NCBI RefSeq assembly: GCF_015645095.1
Contig: NZ_JADOTW010000020.1
Coordinates: 22,409-86,408 of the forward strand
Direction: 5' to 3'
DNA: 64,000 nucleotides
DNA from: Halomonas sp. 328
GTDB taxonomy: Bacteria; Pseudomonadota; Gammaproteobacteria; Pseudomonadales; Halomonadaceae
Below, piece after piece: positions 53,277 to 61,537 of the stretch (position 1 is the stretch's first letter; each line of letters opens with the position of its first letter). The position numbers and the translations under genes are program-made. The notes under the pieces were generated by a model. It was not told where the DNA came from. It searched no databases and saw only the letters and a list, made by a program, of their open reading frames with translations.

Positions 53277-53466
53277 GGCGTATCTCCAGGTTGGCGGTCG
53301 ACTCATGGGCCGACGCTTGTTATTGGCACCGACCTACCTTATAACAGGGCCGACGGAGATGTAAAACGATCGATTGAAACTGTCGTTAGCCTCAATGCTC
53401 GATACCGTCGCCCCTTTCGTCCCTTCTCCCTCAAGACTATGGTTTATCGGCCATTTCGCAAGTGAC

Positions 53467-54258
53467 TCAGCTCTCGCCATCGCTCATGAAGCGCGCCTGG
53501 ATCTCGCCATCCCGCCAGACCAGCAGCTCGCCGGGCGCCATGCGCACCCAGGCCTCGTTATGGGTCAGGGGCTCGGTGGCCAGCACCGAGACCACATCAT
53601 CGGGGGTGGTGTGTTCGACGAAATCGACGCACAGCTCCGCGTCCGACAGGGTCGCCTCGCCGAAGGGGGCGCGGCGGGTGATGTGGGCCAGCTTGGTGGA
53701 GCAGTAGGCGTAGAGGTAGTGGCCATCGGCGAGCAGCAGGTTGAAGACGCCGAGACCGCGCAGCCGCTCGCAGAGCGCGTGGAGCGCCTGCCACATGGCC
53801 CGGGGCTCCTCGGGAGGCTCCGGGAAGCGACGGCGCAGCTCGCCGAGCAGGAAGCAGAAGGCGTGTTCGCTGTCGGTGCCTCCCACCGGACGGTAGAAGC
53901 TCAACGGCAGGGCCTGCCAGTCGGCCAGCTGGCCATTATGGGCATAGCACCACTGACGGCCCCAGAGCTCCCGGGTGAAGGGGTGGGTATTGGCCAGGCA
54001 GATCTGCCCCACATTGGCCTGGCGAATATGGCTGATCACGATATGCGACTTGATCGGGTAGTCGCAGATCAACCGGGCGATGGGCGAGGCCACCGAGGGG
54101 CGGGGGTCGCGGAAATCCCGATAGCCTCCGGCCTCGTAGAAGGCGATGCCCCAGCCATCGCGATGGGGGCCGGTCCCCCCGCCCCGATGCAGGAAGCCGG
54201 TGAAGCTGAAACAGATATCGGTGGGCACATTGGCACTCATGCCCAGCAACTCACACAT
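53467..54258 (-). CDS. Class II glutamine amidotransferase (YafJ-like)
   Basis: 263 residues. The N-terminal nucleophile Cys2 (MCELLGMSANVPTDI), HRDGWGIAFYE, and AHNGQLADW with THPFTRE are those of the YafJ class II glutaminase domain. The acceptor is unknown. The start overlaps the VWA gene by eight bases, so they are cotranscribed. Confidence 0.88.
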   Translation of the reverse strand: MCELLGMSANVPTDICFSFTGFLHRGGGTGPHRDGWGIAFYEAGGYRDFRDPRPSVASPIARLICDYPIKSHIVISHIRQANVGQICLANTHPFTRELWGRQWCYAHNGQLADWQALPLSFYRPVGGTDSEHAFCFLLGELRRRFPEPPEEPRAMWQALHALCERLRGLGVFNLLLADGHYLYAYCSTKLAHITRRAPFGEATLSDAELCVDFVEHTTPDDVVSVLATEPLTHNEAWVRMAPGELLVWRDGEIQARFMSDGES

Positions 54259-56038
54259 GGGGCTCCTCCCTCGGCCGCCGACGGGCCCGGCGGCGGGCGC
54301 CGCTCATGGCCACGATGATCACCAACAGGAACAACAGGGCGACCAGGCCACCCCAGAGACGCGGGTCGTCATGGTAACGTCGCCAGCCCTGCTCCACGGC
54401 CCGGGGCAGCTCGCGCAGCTGCGTCTCGATGCGTTCGGCGGTGGTGCGCGGCGCGGGCCCCGTCTCCCGGGGCTCCGTGGCCCCTTCCAGGGCCTCGCCG
54501 GCCAGGCTCTCGGAGGGCTCGAACGCCTCCAGGGCCAGGCGCGCGTCCGGATTGAGCAGCAACCGTGGCAGGTCCAGGCGCAGGGTCTCGCCCCGCCAGT
54601 CGATCTCGGCGCGCATCAGCAGCGGCACGGCGGCATCGCCCTCCAGGGGCGGCAGCGGGATCCGCCACTGCCCTGGCTCACCGGTCTCGACGGCCAGGGC
54701 CTCGCCCAGCAGGAAGGCCTCGATGCGGGTATTGGCGTGGTCGAGATCGGGATGGCGGGCGGCGAGCTCGACCCGCTCCCCCGCGTCCCGAGCCTCGATG
54801 GCGGGCAGGACGTTCACCGCCTGGAGCCGCTGACGGCGCACGCCGTCGCGGCTGGCCTCCAGCACCAGCCGGGCATTGCCGGCCAGTTCCGCCCCGGGCA
54901 AACGGCCGACGAAGGCCGTGCCTTCCGGGCCCAGCTCGGTGGCCGCCAGGGCCTCGCCGCCGAGTCCCTGCAGGCGAGCCCGCACACGCCAGGTCGCGCT
55001 CTCCTCGGCGGAAAGCCGCTGCCCCTGGCTGACCAGCCAGGCCTCCAGGGGCAGGGGGAAGCCGGTATAGAGGGTCGCCGGCAGGGCCCCGTGGCGCAGC
55101 ACCGGGTCGGCGTCCAGGTGCAACCGGCTGGCGTCTCCCAGCGCGCCCTCGATCCGCCATTCGCCGGGGAGGGGATCGTCGATACGCACCAGGTCGAAGT
55201 GGGATTCACTCAGCCACTCCAGTCCCTGCCCCGGCGCCTCGGCGTCATGACGGCCCCCCTCGGGGTCGACGATCACCAGCTCCTCGCCGGGCTCGCGCAG
55301 CAGCAGCGCCGAGATCCCTGCGACGCCGTCGTCCACCAGGAAACGCCCCGCCTCCAGGGGCAGCTGATCCACCGGGAAGAGGCGCTCGAGGATATCGAGG
55401 AAGGCCTGCAGCAGGCCATCGGCACTCTCGACCTGGGCCGCCAGGCCGCCACCCACCTGGGCCAGGCGCTCGGCCAGGGCCAGATCGGCCTCGGCGGAGA
55501 AGGCGATGGCGTGCAGGGTGACGCCCTCCTCGGCCAGGGCGGGGGCCAGCTCGTCCAGCAGCCGCTGCCGCGAGGCGGCATCCCGCTCGGCCTTGCCGCC
55601 CCCCGCCGGGGCCGGCAGGTCGACCATGCCATCGGTGAACAGCACCAGTTGGCGAGGGCCATTGGCCGAGGCTTCGGCGGCATCCCGCACCGCCGCCTCG
55701 ATATCGGTGTACTGCTCGTACTCCACCAGGCGCGGGCGCAGCGCCAGGGCCCGCTCCCGCCAGTCGGCATCCACCTCGGCCACCGGCAGGGCCTCGCTGA
55801 CGGTTTCGCCGAACAGCCAGAGTCCGGCCCGGGAGCCGGCGGGCAGCAGGGCCGCCAGCAGCGTCAGGGCACTGGCGCTGAGCCGCTCGGGATCGTTATG
55901 GCGCATGCTGCCGGAGACGTCGAACAGCACCCGCACATCCTCCCGGGACTCCCGCTCCGGCACCGGTTCCGGCGCCTGGGCAGCCAGTCCCAGGGACCAG
56001 CAGAGTGCCGCCACACCCACCACCCAGATCCCACGCAT
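54251..56038 (-). CDS. Von Willebrand factor type A domain membrane protein
   Basis: 595 residues: signal peptide (MRGIWVVGVAALCWSLGLAAQA), a VWA domain from residue about 35 with an intact MIDAS motif DVSGSM and TDGMVD, a long beta-rich periplasmic region, and one C-terminal membrane helix (LVALLFLLVIIVAMSG) followed by an Arg-rich tail. It is likely exported and membrane anchored with the VWA outside the cytoplasm. No MoxR ATPase is adjacent. Function unknown. Confidence 0.8.
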   Translation of the reverse strand: MRGIWVVGVAALCWSLGLAAQAPEPVPERESREDVRVLFDVSGSMRHNDPERLSASALTLLAALLPAGSRAGLWLFGETVSEALPVAEVDADWRERALALRPRLVEYEQYTDIEAAVRDAAEASANGPRQLVLFTDGMVDLPAPAGGGKAERDAASRQRLLDELAPALAEEGVTLHAIAFSAEADLALAERLAQVGGGLAAQVESADGLLQAFLDILERLFPVDQLPLEAGRFLVDDGVAGISALLLREPGEELVIVDPEGGRHDAEAPGQGLEWLSESHFDLVRIDDPLPGEWRIEGALGDASRLHLDADPVLRHGALPATLYTGFPLPLEAWLVSQGQRLSAEESATWRVRARLQGLGGEALAATELGPEGTAFVGRLPGAELAGNARLVLEASRDGVRRQRLQAVNVLPAIEARDAGERVELAARHPDLDHANTRIEAFLLGEALAVETGEPGQWRIPLPPLEGDAAVPLLMRAEIDWRGETLRLDLPRLLLNPDARLALEAFEPSESLAGEALEGATEPRETGPAPRTTAERIETQLRELPRAVEQGWRRYHDDPRLWGGLVALLFLLVIIVAMSGARRRARRRPREEPHV

Positions 56039-56057
56039 CCCGTCTCCTTGGTTCGAT

Positions 56058-56474
56058 TCAGCCGATCTTCGGCTCCTGGCGCCGGGGCGCCGCCGACTCG
56101 GCGGGCTGCTCGGGCGCCTCGTCGGCGATCGCCTCGCGACGCCCCAGGTGCCACAGCACGGCCCCGACGGCGATCCCCAGGATCACGCCCATGGCGAGCA
56201 TCAGCAGGGCGCTGCGAAAGGCACCGCCCTCGCCCTGCAGGAAGGCGATGGCCGCCACCATGATGGCCGGCGCCACCCCGGTGTGAAGCTCCTCCTCCAG
56301 CAACGGCAGGCTGAAGCGCGCCGGCATCCAGATGACCCCGGCCACCACGGCGGTGATCACCAGTCGCGGCAACCGCGGCAAAAAGCGAATTCCCAGGTAG
56401 CCAGTCACCAGCACCACCAGCGACAATAGAACATAGACCAGCCACAACAGTGGCATCGAGTCGGAAATCAACAT
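56058..56474 (-). CDS. Hypothetical small membrane protein
   Basis: 138 residues with four probable hydrophobic segments (LVYVLLSLVVLVTGYLGIRF and others) and a polar C-terminus. No family recognised. It precedes the VWA gene by 19 bases and is probably its cotranscribed partner. Divergent from the oligopeptidase gene. Confidence 0.7.
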   Translation of the reverse strand: MLISDSMPLLWLVYVLLSLVVLVTGYLGIRFLPRLPRLVITAVVAGVIWMPARFSLPLLEEELHTGVAPAIMVAAIAFLQGEGGAFRSALLMLAMGVILGIAVGAVLWHLGRREAIADEAPEQPAESAAPRRQEPKIG

Positions 56475-56546
56475 CTACTCTCTCCCGGGGCGTGCCCCTG
56501 TGGCACGCCATCTTTGGTGATCAGCGACTATGGTACACCGCGACCT

Positions 56547-58643
56547 ATGAAAGCACAGCCGCCCGCGCCCCCCGTCGTCCGCTTCCGGCGTTCCGAGGAT
56601 CCCCACTGGCACTGGCTCGAGGAGCGCGAGGCGCCCGAGGTCCGGGCCTTCCTGGAGGCCACCAATGCCCAGTGTGCGGCCTGGTTCACCCCCCTGGAGC
56701 CGCTGGTGGAGTCGCTCTACCGGGGGCACCTGGCACGCCGCGAGCTGGCGGTGACCGGCCTGGCCACGCCCCTGGATCACTTCACCTACTGGAGCGAGAC
56801 CGGCGCCGAGGCGGACTACCCGCGCTGGTGGCGCCACCCCAATGGCGAGCCCGAGGCCAAGGCCTGCTTCCTCGACCTGGAGGCCCGCGCCGCGCCCCAC
56901 GACTTCCTGGAACTGGGCGATATGGCCCTCTCCCCGGACGAAACCTGGCTGGCCTGGAGCGAGGACACCAGCGGCGACGAACGTTTCACCCTCTACCTCC
57001 AGCGGCTGCCGGAGGGCGAGCCCAGGGCCCTGCTGGAGGAGATCGGCCCCGAACTGAGCTGGGCCGAGGATGGCCGGACCCTGCTGTTTACCCGCTACGA
57101 CGCCACCCAGCGTCCGGACAGCATCTGGCGGCTGCGCCTCGATCTCGCCGACGCGACGCCGGCCATCGCCGAGGAGGCCCTGGTGCTGCGGGAGGAGGAC
57201 CCGGAGTTCTGGCTGGGGCTGGGCAAGACCCGCTCCCGGGCCTGGCTGGTGCTGGAGAGCGCCTCCAAGGACACCAGCGAGTGCCACCTGATTCCGGCGG
57301 CCGCCCCCGCCACGCCGCCGCGCTGCTTCCGCCCCCGGGAGAGCGGCGTGGAGTATGCCCTGGAGCACCGCCCGGGGACCTTCTATGTACTGCATAACCG
57401 CCAGGCGACCCACTTCCGGCTGGACACCGTCGCCGAGGCAGAGGCCCTCGGGGAGTCGCCCCCGGCCTGGATGCCCCTGGTGGCCCATCGGGACGACCAC
57501 ACCCTGGAGGGGGCGGATGCCTTCGACTGGGGACTGGTGATCACCGAACGAGACCATGACCAGGCCCAGGTGCGGCTGCGGGTCCTCGAGCTGGACGCCG
57601 ATGACGGCATTCATCGCGATCGTTACCTGCCCCTGAAGGAAGCCCCCTGCAGCCTGATGCTGGGCGACATGCCCCACTTCGACAGTCGCCGGCTGCGCCT
57701 GCGAGAGGAGTCCTTCACCCTGCCGGTACGCTGGCTGGAGCACGACCTGGACAGCGGCGAACGGCGCCTGCTCAAGGAACAGCCCATCCATGGCGACCTG
57801 CGCCCCGAGCAGCTCGCCTGCCGGCGCCTGTGGGCCGAAGGTCACGACGGCGAGCGCATCCCGGTCTCGGTGGTGGCCCGGGCCGACCGACTGGGCCAGG
57901 GGCCGCTGCCCACCCTGCTCTACGGTTACGGCGCCTATGGCGAGGTGCTGGATCCCTGGTTTTCGGTGGCGCGCCTGGAGCTGCTGGCCCGGGGCGTGGC
58001 CTTCGCCGTGGCCCATGTGCGCGGCGGTGGCGACCGCGGCGAGCCCTGGTACCTGGCCGGCAAGCTGGAGCACAAGGCGAACAGCTTCCGCGACTTCCTG
58101 GCGGCCCGGGATGCCCTGGTCAGTCAGGGCATCAGCGACGAGGGACGCATCGCCGCCTATGGCGCCAGCGCCGGCGGCCTGCTGGTGGGAGCCAGCCTCA
58201 ACCTGGCGCCGGAGGCCTTCTGCGCGGCGGTGCTGGACGTGCCCTTCGTCGACGTGCTGCGCACCATGGAGAACCCGGACCTGCCGCTGACCACCGCCGA
58301 ATACACCGAGTGGGGCAATCCGGACGAGCCGGACGCCCGGCGACGCATCCGCGACTACTCGCCCCTGGACAACCTGGAGGATCGCCCCTACCCGGCGCTC
58401 TTCCTGCAGGGCAGCTGGCATGACACCCGGGTCCCCTACTGGGAGCCGGCCAAGCTCTATGCGCGCCTGACCGAGCAGGCCCTGGCCCGGGGCGAGACGC
58501 CGACCCGGGGGCCGCGGCCGATCCTCTTGCGCTGCGACCTGAGCGCCGGGCATGGCGGCGCCTCGGGACGCTTCAAGGCGTGGCGGGATAACGCCCGCCA
58601 GGACGCCTTTATCCTCTGGGCGCTGGGACTGGCAGAAGCCTAA
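56547..58643 (+). CDS. ptrB: Oligopeptidase B (S9 family)
   Basis: 698 residues. An N-terminal beta-propeller (to about residue 410) is followed by an alpha/beta hydrolase domain with the nucleophile GASAGGLL, the acid in LQGSWHDTRVPYWEP, and the catalytic His in LSAGHGGASGR. ATG at 56547 gives the E. coli PtrB length; a TTG 11 codons earlier exists. It cleaves after basic residues in small peptides in relatives. It converges with ycgN by a four-base overlap. Confidence 0.93.
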   Translation: MKAQPPAPPVVRFRRSEDPHWHWLEEREAPEVRAFLEATNAQCAAWFTPLEPLVESLYRGHLARRELAVTGLATPLDHFTYWSETGAEADYPRWWRHPNGEPEAKACFLDLEARAAPHDFLELGDMALSPDETWLAWSEDTSGDERFTLYLQRLPEGEPRALLEEIGPELSWAEDGRTLLFTRYDATQRPDSIWRLRLDLADATPAIAEEALVLREEDPEFWLGLGKTRSRAWLVLESASKDTSECHLIPAAAPATPPRCFRPRESGVEYALEHRPGTFYVLHNRQATHFRLDTVAEAEALGESPPAWMPLVAHRDDHTLEGADAFDWGLVITERDHDQAQVRLRVLELDADDGIHRDRYLPLKEAPCSLMLGDMPHFDSRRLRLREESFTLPVRWLEHDLDSGERRLLKEQPIHGDLRPEQLACRRLWAEGHDGERIPVSVVARADRLGQGPLPTLLYGYGAYGEVLDPWFSVARLELLARGVAFAVAHVRGGGDRGEPWYLAGKLEHKANSFRDFLAARDALVSQGISDEGRIAAYGASAGGLLVGASLNLAPEAFCAAVLDVPFVDVLRTMENPDLPLTTAEYTEWGNPDEPDARRRIRDYSPLDNLEDRPYPALFLQGSWHDTRVPYWEPAKLYARLTEQALARGETPTRGPRPILLRCDLSAGHGGASGRFKAWRDNARQDAFILWALGLAEA

Positions 58644-59089
58644 TCGTCGATGGGCAGGACGGCGATGATATGGTCCTCGAGGTACTCCTCGGGAACCTCG
58701 CGCTGGGAGACCGCGAAGCTCGACACATCGATGCCCTTGCGGCGCAGGCGCCGGTCGTCGCCGGCATTGAGGGGGTGCCAGGCGGCCAGCTTGCGCCCCT
58801 CGTAGAGGCGCCGGTAGGCGCAGGAGTGGGGCAGCCAGCGGAACTGCTCGACCCGCTCCAGGGTGAGCTGGGTACACCCCGGCACCCGGGCGAAGCGGTT
58901 AGCGTAGTCGCCACAACGACAGCTGGGGATATCCAGCAGCTCACAGGCCACGTTGAGCACCGCCACCTGGCCGGTCTCGGCATCCTCCAGCTTGAGCAGG
59001 CAGCACTGGCCGCAGCCGTCGCAGAGCGCCTCCCACTCCTCGGTGGTGAGCTCGTGCAGGGGATAGCGCTCCCAGAAACGTTCACGCAT
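58640..59089 (-). CDS. ycgN: YcgN-family cysteine cluster protein
   Basis: 149 residues. Cys pairs CDGCGQCC (residues 23-30) and further Cys in PSCRCGDY and GCTQL, HSCAYRR match the YcgN (UPF0260) family. Possibly binds metal. Function unknown. Eighteen bases downstream of ycgL in the ycgN-ycgL-rnd group. Confidence 0.9.
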   Translation of the reverse strand: MRERFWERYPLHELTTEEWEALCDGCGQCCLLKLEDAETGQVAVLNVACELLDIPSCRCGDYANRFARVPGCTQLTLERVEQFRWLPHSCAYRRLYEGRKLAAWHPLNAGDDRRLRRKGIDVSSFAVSQREVPEEYLEDHIIAVLPIDD

Positions 59090-59106
59090 GGTCGTCTCGT
59101 CGCCGC

Positions 59107-59403
59107 TCAGTAGCGGGCCTCGGTGGGGGCCCGGTAGAGGTCGAGCATGTACTCTTCCCGGGCCGGCGGCAGCTGGAAGTAGTAGCCCTTGTCGCGGATG
59201 GCCGCCATTACGTCGGCGGCCTTGGCGCGGGCCAGGGGCTTCTCCTCGGTGAGGATCAGCGTCAGGGCCGGTTGGGGCTTGCCGAAACGCTCGAGCAGCG
59301 CCTCGGGCACCTCGGCCAGGCCACGGCGCTTGTCCACATAGAGGTACATCTCGTCACGGCGCGGGCTCTTGTAGATCTCGCACAGGATCTTGTCATCGGT
59401 CAT
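59107..59403 (-). CDS. ycgL: YcgL domain-containing protein
   Basis: 98 residues of the YcgL family: CEIYKSPRRDEMYLYVDKR, PEALLERFGKP and KGYYFQLPPAREEYMLDLY. Function unknown; the start overlaps the rnd stop (ATGA), indicating coupling. Confidence 0.92.
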   Translation of the reverse strand: MTDDKILCEIYKSPRRDEMYLYVDKRRGLAEVPEALLERFGKPQPALTLILTEEKPLARAKAADVMAAIRDKGYYFQLPPAREEYMLDLYRAPTEARY

Positions 59404-60530
59404 GGGGTGACTACCTCGTCGAGGGCATGGGTCAGGTCGGCGGCGAGGCGCTCGCCCCGCCAGCCACCGGGCAGCGGCAACGTGCCACCGTTCAGGTGAG
59501 CGGTGACCAGGGCCTCCAGGTCACGGCGCCGCAACAGCAGCTCCGGCGCCACGCCCAGGGCCTCGGCCTCCGCATTGACCACCCGCTTGAGGGCCTTGAG
59601 GCGCTTCTTGAAGGCCGGGCTGGTGGGCACCGGCAGGGCCGCGGGCAGTTCGGCCTCGTCACAGTGCTTGGCCGCCTTGACCAGGGCCAGCAGCTGGTCG
59701 CCGTCGCGCTTGATCTGGGCCGGCTTGAGCCCTTCCACCTGGGCCAGTTCATAACGGTTCTCCGGCATCCGCTCGGCGATGGCGAAGAGCAACTTGTCGT
59801 TGACCAGCCAGCCCCGGGGCAGGTTGCGATTCCGCGCCTCGCCCTCCCGCCAGATGGTCAGGCGGCGGTAGGCGTCGATCTGGCGCGGCGTGAGTTTCCA
59901 CAGCTGGCGCTGACGCAGGTACCACTGGGCATCGTTATCGCCATTGCGTCCGGCCTGGGCCAGCAGGGTATCGCACTCCGCACGCAGCCAGTCCAGGCGG
60001 CCGGCGGCCTCCAGGGCGGCCTGCTGGCGTTGCCACACTTCGAGCAGGTAGACCACATCCAGGGCGGCATAGCTGAGCTGGGTCTCGGAGAGGGGCCGCG
60101 CCAGCCAGTCGGAGCGGGTCTCGTCCTTGGGCAGGCTCTCGTCGAGCCAGTGCGCCACCAGGCGCTGGTAGCCCATGGCGGGGTCCTCTCCCAGCAGCCC
60201 CTGGGCGACCTGGGTATCCACCAGGGGCGAGACCAGTACCTCGGCCCAGGTGGCCAGCACCTCCAGGTCCTCGCTGCTGGCATGCAAGAGCTTGACCGGC
60301 CCCTCGCCGAGCAGCCGCTTGAGCGCCGGGGTGGCGGCCACGGCCTGGGGGTCGATCAGATAGACCGCGCCGCCGGCATAGAGCTGCACCAGGGCCGGCA
60401 CCGGGTAGAAGCTCGACTCGCGGAAGAACTCGGTGTCCAACGCCAGGGTGTCGGCCCGGGCCAGGTCGGCGCAGGCGGCATCCAGGGCCTCGGGGGTATC
60501 GATCCAGCGAATCTCGGGGTCAGGGGACAT
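59400..60530 (-). CDS. rnd: Ribonuclease D
   Basis: 376 residues, DEDD 3'-5' exoribonuclease acting in tRNA maturation. ALDTEFFRESSFYPV starts the exonuclease domain (DEDD first Asp and Glu), LLHASSEDLEVL and LSYAALDVVYL supply the others, and an HRDC domain follows from about residue 205. ATG at 60530 chosen over a TTG four codons upstream. Confidence 0.92.
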   Translation of the reverse strand: MSPDPEIRWIDTPEALDAACADLARADTLALDTEFFRESSFYPVPALVQLYAGGAVYLIDPQAVAATPALKRLLGEGPVKLLHASSEDLEVLATWAEVLVSPLVDTQVAQGLLGEDPAMGYQRLVAHWLDESLPKDETRSDWLARPLSETQLSYAALDVVYLLEVWQRQQAALEAAGRLDWLRAECDTLLAQAGRNGDNDAQWYLRQRQLWKLTPRQIDAYRRLTIWREGEARNRNLPRGWLVNDKLLFAIAERMPENRYELAQVEGLKPAQIKRDGDQLLALVKAAKHCDEAELPAALPVPTSPAFKKRLKALKRVVNAEAEALGVAPELLLRRRDLEALVTAHLNGGTLPLPGGWRGERLAADLTHALDEVVTP

Positions 60531-60559
60531 CTTGGTTTCCAAACTTGAAGGGGCCGGCG

Positions 60560-61165
60560 CTAGTCGCCGGCGAAGGGCTGGCGGCCCAGGAAGGCGCGGC
60601 TCAGGGTGCCGCCATCCACGTATTCCAGCTCACCACCCATGGGCACGCCGTAGGCCAGCCGCGACAGGCGAATCGGGCGCCCCTGCAGCTGGCTGGCGAT
60701 GTAGTGGGCGGTGGCTTCGCCCTCGACGGTGGGGTTGGTGGCCAGGATCAGCTCCTCGATGGGCTCCTCGGCGAGGCGCGCCTCGAGGCGATCGAGGCCG
60801 ATATCCTCGGGGCCGATGCCATCCAGGGGCGAGAGGTGGCCATGCAGCACGAAATACTGTCCCTGGTACCCCCCGGCCTCCTCGATGGCCAGCATATCCG
60901 CCGGCGATTCCACCACACACAGCACCCGCTCGTCGCGGCGCGTACTGCGACACAGGGTGCACACCTCCTCCTCGGTGAGGGTACGGCAGCGACGGCAGTA
61001 GCCCACCGCCTCCAGCGCCTCGCCGAGCACGCCGGTGAGCCGACGCCCGCCCTCGCGATCACGTTCGAGCAGGTGCAACGCCATGCGCTGGGCGGTCTTG
61101 GGCCCGACGCCGGGCAGCACCCGCAGCGACTCCATCAGTCGCTCGACCAGGGGCGAGAAGCTCAT
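60560..61165 (-). CDS. recR: Recombination mediator RecR
   Basis: 201 residues. Helix-hairpin-helix [20 protein letters not shown], a zinc finger with [16 protein letters not shown], and a Toprim domain ([32 protein letters not shown]). Acts with RecF/RecO in loading RecA at gaps. Start shares one base with the ybaB stop. Confidence 0.96.
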   Translation of the reverse strand: MSFSPLVERLMESLRVLPGVGPKTAQRMALHLLERDREGGRRLTGVLGEALEAVGYCRRCRTLTEEEVCTLCRSTRRDERVLCVVESPADMLAIEEAGGYQGQYFVLHGHLSPLDGIGPEDIGLDRLEARLAEEPIEELILATNPTVEGEATAHYIASQLQGRPIRLSRLAYGVPMGGELEYVDGGTLSRAFLGRQPFAGD

Positions 61166-61491
61166 TAGAACGGCATCTTGAAGCCGGGGGGCAGGTTCAG
61201 CCCGGAGGTAATCTCTTCCATCCGCGAGCGGGAGTTCTCCTCCACCTTGCGCACGGCATCGTTGACCGCCGCGGCCAGCAGGTCCTCGAGGAGCTCCTTG
61301 TCCTCCTCCATCACGCTGGGGTCGATATCCACCCGGCTGACGTCGTGGCGACCGTTCATGGTCACCTTGATCATGCCGGCGCCGGCCTCACCGGTCACCT
61401 CGGCCTTGGCCGCCTCTTCCTGGGCCCGCTGCATCTTCTCCTGCATCTCCTGGGCCTGCTTCATCAGGTTACCCATTCCACCTTTCATCAT
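61165..61491 (-). CDS. ybaB: Nucleoid-associated protein YbaB/EbfC
   Basis: 108 residues of the YbaB/EbfC family, a dimeric DNA-binding protein. [19 protein letters not shown] and the acidic [19 protein letters not shown] are typical. It lies between dnaX and recR, the classic order in gammaproteobacteria. Confidence 0.95.
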   Translation of the reverse strand: MMKGGMGNLMKQAQEMQEKMQRAQEEAAKAEVTGEAGAGMIKVTMNGRHDVSRVDIDPSVMEEDKELLEDLLAAAVNDAVRKVEENSRSRMEEITSGLNLPPGFKMPF

Positions 61492-61537
61492 GATGGCGTT
61501 CCTCTATCTCGTCGTGGGAAAGTATCGGTCCACCGGC

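Noticed and set aside
53330..53466. PsrA-type site before fadD
   Set aside because: AAAACGATCGATTGAAA is only partly similar; arms are not inverted repeats of the CAAAC/GTTTG type.
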